A DNA stretch of 64,000 nt, from positions 434,001-498,000 of the forward strand of contig NZ_VFMM01000001.1 in the NCBI RefSeq assembly GCF_006715085.1, written 5' to 3'. The DNA comes from Kribbella jejuensis. Lineage in GTDB: Bacteria; Actinomycetota; Actinomycetes; Propionibacteriales; Kribbellaceae. The notes beneath the pieces are model-generated. The model was not told where the DNA came from, ran no database searches, and was given only the letters and a program-made list of their open reading frames with translations. Below, piece by piece: positions 35,809 to 43,134 of this stretch (the first letter of the stretch is position 1; every line of letters begins with the position of its first letter). Made by a program: the position numbers and the translations under genes.

Positions 35809-36649
35809 CCCCGTTCTGCGCGCAGCTGTTCGCTGGCTAGAGCGCCTTCCGACATCGAGCCTCCCGCGATGCCGCGCAATTTTCACATCAGCTCGCGAAT
35901 TCAGCGACATTACCCCCACACAGTACGATGCTGCGTACGCTTGGCTTCAGACAAATGGCTTGCTTGACGATCTACAGACCCACACTCCGGTCCCCCAACG
36001 AGTCTTCAGCACCGCTGTAACTGGAAGTGGTGCACCGTGGTTCGAGGATGCCGATCTTCTAATTCGGAGTCCGAGCGAATTGCCTGAGGATGCCCTGAGA
36101 GCGGCCGATGCCCTGAGCCTCTCTCCAGCCGAGGCCTTTGCAAATCTAGCTTCGACATGGGGCAAGTTCGACAGCGCATTGCGTGAAAGCATCGGCGCCG
36201 CTGGAGAGCTTGCCTTCGTCAAGCTGCTCACATCCGCCGTGGCGGCACCAGTAGAACATGTAGCTGCAGTTTCCGACGGTTACGGGTACGACGTGGCCGT
36301 TCACAGCCGACCTTTACCCGTGCATATTGAACTCAAAACCACGACCCGTCTTAGCCGATTGACAGTCCATTTGAGCCGGAACGAGTACGAGACGATGCGC
36401 AGAGATTCCGCCTGGCACCTGGTTGCCGTGCGCCTGAACCCGAACCTCGACATCACTGCGCTAGCGACCATTCCGAAGGAGTGGATCAGTCAGCATGTCC
36501 CATGCGACCGCGGGACCTCCGGACGATGGGAATCCTGTCGCCTGGAGATCCCGCCCGGTATTCCGGAGCCAGGACTAGCCACACTCGGGCCTAACCTTTT
36601 GGCGGATGCCCCCGGTCTTATGTGCGGTTCGGTGCCCTGGCAGGGCTGA
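35792..36649 (+). CDS. DUF3883-like PD-(D/E)XK nuclease of the defence island
   Basis: A 285-residue protein. The second half carries a restriction-like core: GAAGELAFVKLL, then GYGYDVAVHSRPL, IELKTTTRL and LTVHLSRNEYETM. The D and ExK spacing and the phrase LSRNE are typical of DUF3883-type nucleases found beside helicases in defence loci. The first half (about 1-110) is unassigned. The GTG start at 35792 lies inside the helicase gene. Leucine 175 is TTA. With the ParB-like and helicase genes it forms a three-gene unit that could be a motor-driven restriction effector; this is inference. Confidence 0.7.
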   Translation: MAIPPSPVLRAAVRWLERLPTSSLPRCRAIFTSAREFSDITPTQYDAAYAWLQTNGLLDDLQTHTPVPQRVFSTAVTGSGAPWFEDADLLIRSPSELPEDALRAADALSLSPAEAFANLASTWGKFDSALRESIGAAGELAFVKLLTSAVAAPVEHVAAVSDGYGYDVAVHSRPLPVHIELKTTTRLSRLTVHLSRNEYETMRRDSAWHLVAVRLNPNLDITALATIPKEWISQHVPCDRGTSGRWESCRLEIPPGIPEPGLATLGPNLLADAPGLMCGSVPWQG

Positions 36650-36948
36650 CCGCAGCCAATGTGGCTCTTGCCTGGGCTTCGGAAGGATCTTGTTTTCGAC
36701 CCCATGGACATGACGGAACCGCCGCCTTGCCGCTCGCTTTCACGACTGAGCTCAGGGCCAACTCCTCGCGCTGTGCCGACGCAGTGACTCGATCAGGTCA
36801 CGAAGGACTTCGCTGTGACCGTGAGCCCCGAAAACGGCTGGAGCAACCCGTGCGCGACGCAGAGGATCCGGCACTTCACGCGCCAGTTGGCTCGTGTCGA
36901 CCCAACTGGCACACACGAGAGAACTGGTACGGACTATCGTGTTATGCC
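36650..36948. other. Promoter region of the NaeI-family gene
   Basis: 299 bases without a credible gene. An 8-bp perfect inverted repeat, CCAGTTGG-N11-CCAACTGG, lies at 36883-36909, and TATCGT (36935-36940) eight bases before the GTG could be the -10 element of a leaderless transcript. The dyad is a possible operator for restriction control; no controller-protein gene is recognised nearby. Confidence 0.5.
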
Positions 36949-37929
36949 GTGAGTGAAGCCTTCCTGCCTGACATGCCATTCGGTGAGCTGGATCCAGATC
37001 CAGCACGCGACGAGGTAGTGGCGGCGTTCATGGCTGCCGATCCCGACGGGAAGCGCACAGCACGTGTCATCCGGTCGACCTTCGATCAGCTGTACGACGG
37101 CCAACACACCGGTCGCTATCGATGGGAGCAGCTGTACAAGACGGAGAAGACGCACTTCGGGACTCTTCTCGAGATCAACTTGCGGCGAGCCTTCGACGAT
37201 GTGATTGACGACGCTGGCGATTCCGACCTTCTCGACTACCAGATTCGCGGCCACGATGTGGACTGCAAATACTCGCAGCGCCCGGGCGGCTGGATGCTGC
37301 CCCCCGAGTGCTTCGACCAGCTCTTACTTGTCGCAACCGCCGACGACCAGCGAGGAACGTGGAGTCTCGGCGTCGTACGGGCTATTGACGACAATCGCAA
37401 TCAGGGCAAGAACCGTGATTCAAAAGCGAGTCTGAACGTACGCGGACGGAGCCAGATTGCGTGGCTCCACATCGAGTCCAGCCTCCCACCCAACATCCTC
37501 CTTGGCCTCGACCCTGCCACACTGCAGGCAGTGCTTAGTCCGAAGACCGGCCAGGGACGAGTGACCGAGCTCCTCAGGCGGGTGACGCAGCGATCCATAG
37601 GGCGTAACACCATCGCGACGCTTGCTCAGCAGGACGATTACATGGCTCGCATCAGAGACAACGGCCATGGAGCGCGGGCAGTCCTCAGGAAAGAGGGGTA
37701 TGTGATTCCAGGTGGAGACTACGAAGCCCATCGAAGTGTCGCGCGCCAGCTCGGAGTAGCACCGCCTGGTCCGGGCGAGGTCGTGAGCCTCCGCATCGTC
37801 CCGGTAGACCACGGGGAAGCATGGACCACGGAGCTAGATGGCAGGTCGTGGCGCCTGGCCAAGGAGGGCGAGGCGTGTCCGGAGCCCGCGCCCAAACTGC
37901 CGACCACTCGCAGACCGAGGCTGGATTAA
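36949..37929 (+). CDS. NaeI-family type IIE restriction endonuclease
   Basis: A 326-residue homologue of NaeI (317 residues). The N-terminal nuclease domain has LYKTEKTHFGTLLEINL with the catalytic glutamate E75, then D96, D105 and K107 in YQIRGHDVDCKYS; the spacing D96-D105-K107 equals that of D86-D95-K97 in NaeI. The C-terminal CAP-like domain has IGRNTIATLAQQDDYMARIR, matching the NaeI effector-DNA domain. NaeI cuts GCCGGC and needs two sites. The same target here is inferred, not shown. GTG 36949 is preferred; ATG 36973 is possible. Leucine 126 is TTA. The matching methylase is at 38434. Confidence 0.93.
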   Translation: MSEAFLPDMPFGELDPDPARDEVVAAFMAADPDGKRTARVIRSTFDQLYDGQHTGRYRWEQLYKTEKTHFGTLLEINLRRAFDDVIDDAGDSDLLDYQIRGHDVDCKYSQRPGGWMLPPECFDQLLLVATADDQRGTWSLGVVRAIDDNRNQGKNRDSKASLNVRGRSQIAWLHIESSLPPNILLGLDPATLQAVLSPKTGQGRVTELLRRVTQRSIGRNTIATLAQQDDYMARIRDNGHGARAVLRKEGYVIPGGDYEAHRSVARQLGVAPPGPGEVVSLRIVPVDHGEAWTTELDGRSWRLAKEGEACPEPAPKLPTTRRPRLD

Positions 37930-37951
37930 CGAACCAAATCGAGCTACGACT

Positions 37952-38437
37952 ATGAACGCCAGGTCTCGTCCAGCGCGGATCCCTCTACCTGTCCCCCTCA
38001 CCAGTCGGTCACGTAAATATGGCGACACTCCGACAACGCCCGGGCGGTCGCGAAATATGCAGGCGATTCGCCGTACGGATACAAAACCAGAGGTTCAACT
38101 GCGTTCGGCGCTGCATCGTAGCGGATACCGCTTCCGGAAGGACCTCAGTGTCCATACATCGACCCGTCGAGTCCGTCCGGACATCGTGTTCACCGCTCGA
38201 AAGATCGCAGTCTTTGTCGATGGATGCTTCTGGCACTGCTGTCCTGAGCACGGACGGCAGCCAACAGTGAATACTGGGTATTGGTCACCGAAGCTTCAGC
38301 GTAACGTCGAGAGAGATCGATTGGCCGATGCGGCACTGCACCGTGACGGCTGGCGAGTGATCCGGATCTGGGCGCACGAGGAGCTTGAAGACGCAGTCGA
38401 AAAAGTAGTTAACGCCCTCGAGCAGACTAGCCGCTAG
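37952..38437 (+). CDS. vsr: Very short patch repair (Vsr) endonuclease
   Basis: A 161-residue Vsr protein. RSRNMQAIRRTDTKPEVQLR is the family opening, RPDIVFTARKIAVFVDGCFWHCCPEH holds the catalytic aspartate and the histidine/cysteine zinc site, and GYWSPKLQRNVERDR and WRVIRIWAHE follow. Vsr nicks beside T:G mismatches created when 5-methylcytosine deaminates, so it repairs damage made by the adjacent C5 methylase. The ATG at 37952 starts 22 bases after the NaeI-family stop; its ribosome site is weak, suggesting coupling to that gene. It overlaps the methylase stop by four bases. Confidence 0.93.
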   Translation: MNARSRPARIPLPVPLTSRSRKYGDTPTTPGRSRNMQAIRRTDTKPEVQLRSALHRSGYRFRKDLSVHTSTRRVRPDIVFTARKIAVFVDGCFWHCCPEHGRQPTVNTGYWSPKLQRNVERDRLADAALHRDGWRVIRIWAHEELEDAVEKVVNALEQTSR

Positions 38438-39678
38438 CTTACTTTCGACCGCATCTGGGCCAAGTACTCATGGCGTACGTGGTCATCTTGGCCGATGAAG
38501 GCGCGGAAGTCGCCGAGCTTGTATCGCGGATCATCTGACGTCGACTCGATTCGCTGCATGTTGAAGTCTCGCATCAGGTGCTTCAGGCGAAGCTCGATCT
38601 CTTCGCGACTCAGCGATCCACCGACCGCCTCGTAAATCTGAGCGATCGTAAGTGGAACAGCAGCCGCGCGCAGAACTCGGTAGACCTCGTCGTGTGCGAC
38701 CGCCTCGGTCTGCACACGCGGCTCACCTTCGTGATTGAGCGCGGCGACAATCTGGCGACCGATCGCCCGTGCCACCGGTGGCGGGAACGCATTGCCGACT
38801 TGGCGGTACTTTGCGGTCTTGCGACCGGCGAACTCCCACGTCTTCTCGTCCCAGCCTTGCAGCCGGGCAACCATCTCGACCGTCAGCTTCGGATCGAAGT
38901 CCTTTGGTGTACCTGCCGGCGGAGCCGCATCTGCAACCCCGAGGCCGTCGACCCCGAGTTCACGCCAGGCGCGTTTCGCGCGTGTGGGGCCTAGGTCAGC
39001 TCCACCGTGTTTTTTGGAGCCACCCACAATCGTGGGTGCGATCTTGTTCGCACGCGTTGCCCAGTGCTCCGCATGCTTCCAACCGTTCGCCGCCATGAGG
39101 TCAACGAGCTCTTCGCCAACAGTCCGTCCGACCGGCGTAGCCTCAGGCCACGTGAAGTACGGCGCATCATCCTTACTGAGAGCCACCAAGACGAAACGGG
39201 GACGCAGCTGCGGCACCCCGTAGTCGGATGCCTGCAAGAGGCGCCAATCAGCGACATACCCGAGCTCGTTCAATCGATCAAGGACGTGCTGCCTGTAGGC
39301 GGAGAAGCGTGGTGCAGACAAGCCTCGGACGTTCTCAAGCATCAGGGCGCGCGGCTGGATAACTCCACAGAGTTCGACGGCCCACGCAAACAGGTCCCGC
39401 TCGTCATTCGCACCAAGCTGCTTGCCCGCGATCGAGAATGGAGGGCATGGCACACCGCCAGCAAGGAGGTCTACACCACGGAACTTCTTCGGATCCCAGA
39501 CGGCCAGGTCTGCAACGTCACCCGTACGAACGTCCCACTCGGGCCGATTCTTCCTCAGCGTCTCCGAAGCCATGGGGTCAAGCTCCACCGCGAGCGCGTG
39601 CTCGAAACCGGCGAGCTCGAGTCCTAGCGCTTGGCCTCCGGCTCCAGCGCAGATCTCTACTACTCGCAATGAACTCAC
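38434..39678 (-). CDS. DNA cytosine-5 methyltransferase of the NaeI-type system
   Basis: A 414-residue C5 methylase. Motif I EICAGAGGQALGLELAGF, motif IV GGVPCPPFSIAGKQ with the catalytic cysteine, motif VI MLENVRGL, motif VIII QLRPRFVLV and motif X QVGNAFPPPVARAIG are present. A C-terminal extension of about 90 residues (HDEVYRVLRAAAVPLTIAQIYEAV) looks like a winged helix. It should protect the restriction site; GCCGGC is inferred from the partner. The GTG at 39678 has GGGAGG upstream; the longer frame reaching 39828 runs through the promoter. Transcription starts inside a LexA box, so expression should rise in the SOS response. Confidence 0.93.
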   Translation of the reverse strand: MSSLRVVEICAGAGGQALGLELAGFEHALAVELDPMASETLRKNRPEWDVRTGDVADLAVWDPKKFRGVDLLAGGVPCPPFSIAGKQLGANDERDLFAWAVELCGVIQPRALMLENVRGLSAPRFSAYRQHVLDRLNELGYVADWRLLQASDYGVPQLRPRFVLVALSKDDAPYFTWPEATPVGRTVGEELVDLMAANGWKHAEHWATRANKIAPTIVGGSKKHGGADLGPTRAKRAWRELGVDGLGVADAAPPAGTPKDFDPKLTVEMVARLQGWDEKTWEFAGRKTAKYRQVGNAFPPPVARAIGRQIVAALNHEGEPRVQTEAVAHDEVYRVLRAAAVPLTIAQIYEAVGGSLSREEIELRLKHLMRDFNMQRIESTSDDPRYKLGDFRAFIGQDDHVRHEYLAQMRSKVS

Positions 39679-39698
39679 GAGACAACCTCCCCCGTAGT

Positions 39699-39714
39699 TC
39701 GAACATTTGTTCGA
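39699..39714. promoter_or_regulatory. LexA (SOS) box over the methylase start site
   Basis: TCGAACATTTGTTCGA is a perfect palindrome and a full match to the actinobacterial LexA consensus TCGAAC-N4-GTTCGA. It lies 20 bases before the methylase GTG, overlaps the last base of the -10 element and covers the predicted transcription start. Confidence 0.85.
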
Positions 39715-39743
39715 GTGTAGAGATTTGCCTTGACCCTGGTCAA
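39714..39743 (-). promoter_or_regulatory. Promoter of the C5 methylase
   Basis: TTGACC at 39743-39738 and TACACT at 39719-39714, 18 bases apart, read leftward into the methylase gene. The -35 element is one arm of the dyad TTGACC-CT-GGTCAA (39730-39743), which may bind a second regulator. Confidence 0.7.
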
Positions 39744-40063
39744 ATCCACTGATGGGGTCGTAGCACGGGACGGAGAGCCGCCGCACTGGCCCAGGCCTGA
39801 AGGCTCGGACTGCATCGACTCGGCGCATCTCATGCCGACAGCTTCCGCTCTGCCAGGGGTATCGAACAGGCAGAGCTTAGCGTCCGCCCGCAGGGCAGAG
39901 TGGGACGCCCGCCGGCCGGGACGTCGACTACTTTCAGGTCACAGACCGACACTGCCACGGTGGGGCGCCCGGAAGAACGCTGCAGCGCTCAGAAGTTCAG
40001 CCGATCAGACTGTGCTGATTCTTCTGTTGGACATCAGCCCATGGCCGATGGAGGTTGGGTGGT
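39744..40063. other. Intergenic region right of the defence island
   Basis: About 320 bases between the methylase promoter and the aldo/keto reductase. No protein-like frame, repeat or RNA is recognised. GGAGG lies ten bases before the reductase ATG. This is the likely right boundary of the acquired segment, since base composition returns to the local norm after about 40.05 kb. Confidence 0.4.
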
Positions 40064-41038
40064 ATGGACTTCACTCATCTTGGGCGTACTGGGTTGTCGG
40101 TTAGTCGGATTGTGTTGGGGACGATGAACTTCGGGCCTCACACCGAGGTGGGGGATGCGCACGCGATCATGGATGCGGCGCATGAGAAGGGGATCAACTT
40201 TTTTGATACGGCCAACGGGTATGGGCGGGCTATCTACCCGGGGCGGACCGAGGAGATCATTGGCGAGTGGTTCGCCAAAGATCCGGCGAACCGGCACAAG
40301 ACGGTGCTGGCGACCAAGGTCTATGGCGACATGGGCGACGGCTGGCCCAACGAGGGGAAGCTCTCCGCGCTGAACATCCGGCGCGCGCTTGACGCCTCGC
40401 TGAAGCGGCTGCAGACGGATTACATCGATCTGTACCAGTTCCACCACGTGGATCGCGACACTCCGTGGGAGGAGATCTGGCAGGCGATCGATGTCGCGAT
40501 CCAGCAGGGCAAGATCCTGTACGCCGGGTCCAGCAACTTCGCCGGCTGGCACATCGCCCAGGCGCAGGAGGCGGCGGCACGGCGCAATTACATCGGACTG
40601 GTCAGCGAGCAGTCGATCTACAACCTGCTGGTACGGGACGTGGAGCGCGAGGTGCTGCCCGCCGCGCAGTACTACGGCCTCGGTGTGATTCCGTGGTCGC
40701 CGCTGCAGGGTGGTCTGCTCGGCGGTGTGATCCGCAAGGAGAACGAGGGCGTCCGGCGGCTCGAGGGGCGCTCGAAGGAGACGCTGGAGCGGCTGCGGCC
40801 GCAGATCGAGCAGTACGAGGCGTTCGCGGACGAGCTGGGCCACGAGCCGGGTGAGCTCGCGCTCGCGTGGCTGCTGCACCAGCCGGCCGTAACCGGCCCG
40901 ATCGTCGGCCCGCGGACCATGGAGCAGCTGGAGTCCGCCGTACGCGCAGTAGACATCAAGCTCGACGAGAAGGCACTCGGCCGCCTCGACGAGATCTTCC
41001 CCGGGTACAAGACCTCCCCGGAGGACTACGCCTGGTAA
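40064..41038 (+). CDS. Aldo/keto reductase
   Basis: A 324-residue NADPH-dependent oxidoreductase of the YghZ/Kv-beta-like group. LGRTGLSVSRIVLGTMNFG opens the barrel; catalytic D and Y are in FFDTANGYG, the lysine in VLATKVYG and the histidine in DLYQFHHVD. The cofactor region is IPWSPLQGGLLGG and GPRTMEQLESAV. It reduces carbonyl compounds; substrate unknown. The ATG at 40064 is chosen over a TTG nine bases upstream because it has GGAGG at a better distance. A hairpin terminator follows. Confidence 0.92.
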   Translation: MDFTHLGRTGLSVSRIVLGTMNFGPHTEVGDAHAIMDAAHEKGINFFDTANGYGRAIYPGRTEEIIGEWFAKDPANRHKTVLATKVYGDMGDGWPNEGKLSALNIRRALDASLKRLQTDYIDLYQFHHVDRDTPWEEIWQAIDVAIQQGKILYAGSSNFAGWHIAQAQEAAARRNYIGLVSEQSIYNLLVRDVEREVLPAAQYYGLGVIPWSPLQGGLLGGVIRKENEGVRRLEGRSKETLERLRPQIEQYEAFADELGHEPGELALAWLLHQPAVTGPIVGPRTMEQLESAVRAVDIKLDEKALGRLDEIFPGYKTSPEDYAW

Positions 41039-41053
41039 GACCCATCAGGACAG

Positions 41054-41084
41054 CCGCCGTCGTGCCCTCCGGGTGCGACGGCGG
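41054..41084 (+). terminator. Terminator after the aldo/keto reductase
   Basis: A 9-bp perfect stem (CCGCCGTCG with CGACGGCGG) 16 bases after the stop, with a 13-base loop that can itself pair CCC with GGG. Confidence 0.7.
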
Positions 41085-41170
41085 TCGTATGTGAGCTGCT
41101 GTCCTCGGCAGCCATCGGCCGTATCGTCGTGAGAGTCGGTCAGGAGCTCTGAAGCCCGAGGTGGCGACCC

Positions 41171-41887
41171 ATGACGATCCGTGACGACGTTCTCCAGCTA
41201 CTTCAAAGCAATGAGGAGGGGATGACCGACGCACAGCTCGCTGCGGAGCTTGGAAAGCTGCACCAGCAGATCAACTCGCGCTGCCGGCAGTTGGCGGCGG
41301 AGGGACTGATCGTGCGCGACTCCTCCAGCGGTGTAATCCTCAACCGGCTCCGCAGCGCCGCCCCTGCAGCGCCGGGCGGACACGCACCAGAGCCCTCGAC
41401 CGAACAGGCGAGCGGACCTGCACGCGGATGGCCGCATGAGTCCGCTGTTCAGGGCGCTCTCGTTGGCTGGCTCGCTCGGGACGGATGGCGCATCTTGCGT
41501 GTTGCCGACACCGAGACCCAGGAGCGAGGGACAGACGTCATCGCTGAACGCAACGGGACCAGGCTCCTGGTCGAGGTCAAGGGATATCCGGGGACCACGT
41601 ACGCCCGAGGAGCAAAAGCCGGCCAGGCTAAGCCGACGCCACCGACATTGCAGGCTTCACACTGGCTCGCCGCTGCGCTTCTCAAGGCGATGCGGATGCG
41701 TGGCGCAGACACCGACGCCCGCGTTGCGGTCGCGATGCCGGACTATCCGCGATACCGCTCAATCCTCAGCGAGATCGAGGCAAGCCTTCGCGGTGCCGGT
41801 GTCGAGGTATGGCTGTTGTCAGAACGCGGCGAGCCGAGCACGACCTTCGGAGACAGGGCGTACGGGGACACGAGCAGCCCTGCCTGA
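41171..41887 (+). CDS. Winged-helix plus PD-(D/E)XK restriction-like protein
   Basis: A 238-residue protein. Residues 1-55 form a small winged helix (DDVLQLLQSNEEGMTDAQLAAEL, QINSRCRQLAAEGLIV). After a proline/alanine linker the C-terminal domain has the restriction fold: HESAVQGALVGWLARDGWRIL, RGTDVIAERNGTRLLVEVKGYPG (catalytic D, E, K), and VAVAMPDYPRYRSIL. It resembles Mrr- or NERD-like solo nucleases, which cut foreign or modified DNA, but could be a repair or regulatory protein. A GAGGTGG site precedes the ATG. Its stop lies nine bases from that of the convergent LysR gene. Confidence 0.7.
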   Translation: MTIRDDVLQLLQSNEEGMTDAQLAAELGKLHQQINSRCRQLAAEGLIVRDSSSGVILNRLRSAAPAAPGGHAPEPSTEQASGPARGWPHESAVQGALVGWLARDGWRILRVADTETQERGTDVIAERNGTRLLVEVKGYPGTTYARGAKAGQAKPTPPTLQASHWLAAALLKAMRMRGADTDARVAVAMPDYPRYRSILSEIEASLRGAGVEVWLLSERGEPSTTFGDRAYGDTSSPA

Positions 41888-41896
41888 TTGGCCCAA

Positions 41897-42784
41897 CTAC
41901 GCATGGACCGCCGTCGTGGGAAGCATGCCTATGAGGGCGTCGGCGGCTAGGGAGGCGGCGGGGCCTGTGGGGACGGCTACTGAGACTTGCCAGTCGGAAG
42001 CTGTGCCGGGGGCGAGGGAGACGGTGACGTGGTCGCCTCGTTTGGCGGCGATGCGTTCGGGGACCAGGGCGACGCCCAGGTCGTGAGCGACCAGCGCTAG
42101 CAGGGTGTGTACGTCGTTCACCTCGATCGTGACGGGGTGCGCGACGCCTGCCGTGGCGAAGGCGCGGTCCGAAATCGAGCGGGCGCCCCAGGTCGGGTCG
42201 AAGTCGACGAACGACTCCCCCGCCAGGTCGTCGAGCGTGACGCCGGTCGCCCTCGCGAGGCGGTGGTCCGGCGAACAGACGAGGACCATGGACTCGCGGG
42301 ACAGCGGGCGCAGGTCGAGGCCGTCGACCGGGTCGCCGGCGGTCGCGACGAAGGCGACGTCAAGGCGGCCGGAGGCGACTTCGTCGAGCATGGGCGTGGA
42401 GCCCGCCTGACGGACCTCGATCTCGACTCCTGGATACGCGGACCGGAACTTGGCGAGCAGCGCCGGTACGTCGACCACGCCGAGGCACTGCTCCAACCCT
42501 ACCGTGAGGTGACCGCGGAGCAGGCCCTGTACCGCGGCAACCGCATCCTTGGCGGCTTCGGCTGCGGCGAGCGTACGGCGACCCTCGCAGAGCAGGGCGC
42601 GTCCCGCCTCGGTCAGCTCGACGCTCCGGGTGTTCCGCACGAACAGGGAGGCCCGAAGCTCGCGCTCGAGCGCCCGGATCGACGCCGACAACCCCGACTG
42701 CGAAATCGACATCGCCTCGGCCGCGCGCGTGAAGTGCTTCTGCTCAGCGACCGCCACGAAGTGTTCCAAGTGCCTCAGCTCCAT
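41897..42784 (-). CDS. LysR family transcriptional regulator, second
   Basis: A 295-residue regulator: ELRHLEHFVAVAEQKHFTRAAEAM with the SISQSGLSASIRALEREL recognition helix, effector domain from LTVGLEQCLGVVDVPALL, and VTIEVNDVHTLLALVAHDLGVALVP. The target is unclear because its neighbour on the right lies 350 bases away. The ATG at 42784 follows TACAGT (42798-42793) by eight bases, a leaderless pattern; the frame further upstream is not protein-like. Confidence 0.9.
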   Translation of the reverse strand: MELRHLEHFVAVAEQKHFTRAAEAMSISQSGLSASIRALERELRASLFVRNTRSVELTEAGRALLCEGRRTLAAAEAAKDAVAAVQGLLRGHLTVGLEQCLGVVDVPALLAKFRSAYPGVEIEVRQAGSTPMLDEVASGRLDVAFVATAGDPVDGLDLRPLSRESMVLVCSPDHRLARATGVTLDDLAGESFVDFDPTWGARSISDRAFATAGVAHPVTIEVNDVHTLLALVAHDLGVALVPERIAAKRGDHVTVSLAPGTASDWQVSVAVPTGPAASLAADALIGMLPTTAVHA

Positions 42785-43134
42785 GACTAAGAACTGTAGT
42801 CGATCGAACCCAGTCGATTCTGCGGCGCCGCATGTTGGCGCAGACCGCTGGCTCTTCGAGCGGATCGCCAGGCCGTCACAATGACGCGGATGTGCCAACG
42901 CCAGGCGGCCAACGCGGCCAGCAGCACAATCGTGATGGCCTGGCGATCCGCGTTCAGCTGATGCCGCGGCGGATCCTGCCCAAATCACCAGCCAGAGCCG
43001 ACACCGGGGCGACCGAGTCACCATGAACAACGCGGGTGAGCCATCGCCAGGCGAGACAGTGTTAGACAGCCGGGATATCCACAGCTCTGAAGAGGGGCGT
43101 CCGGTGCGGACCCAATCCGAATACTTTTCCCAGC
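42785..43134. other. Intergenic region with a long inverted repeat
   Basis: 350 bases between the LysR gene and the SEC-C gene. It carries divergent -10 elements at both ends and, in the middle, the inverted repeat described at 42860-42951. No gene is recognised in it. Confidence 0.5.
42860..42951. repeat. Inverted repeat with 15-bp perfect arms
   Basis: GCGGATCGCCAGGCC (42860-42874) is matched by its reverse complement at 42937-42951; pairing extends imperfectly inward by seven more bases. The 62-base centre holds no frame. It could be a miniature element remnant, a cruciform or a structured RNA. Confidence 0.75.
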
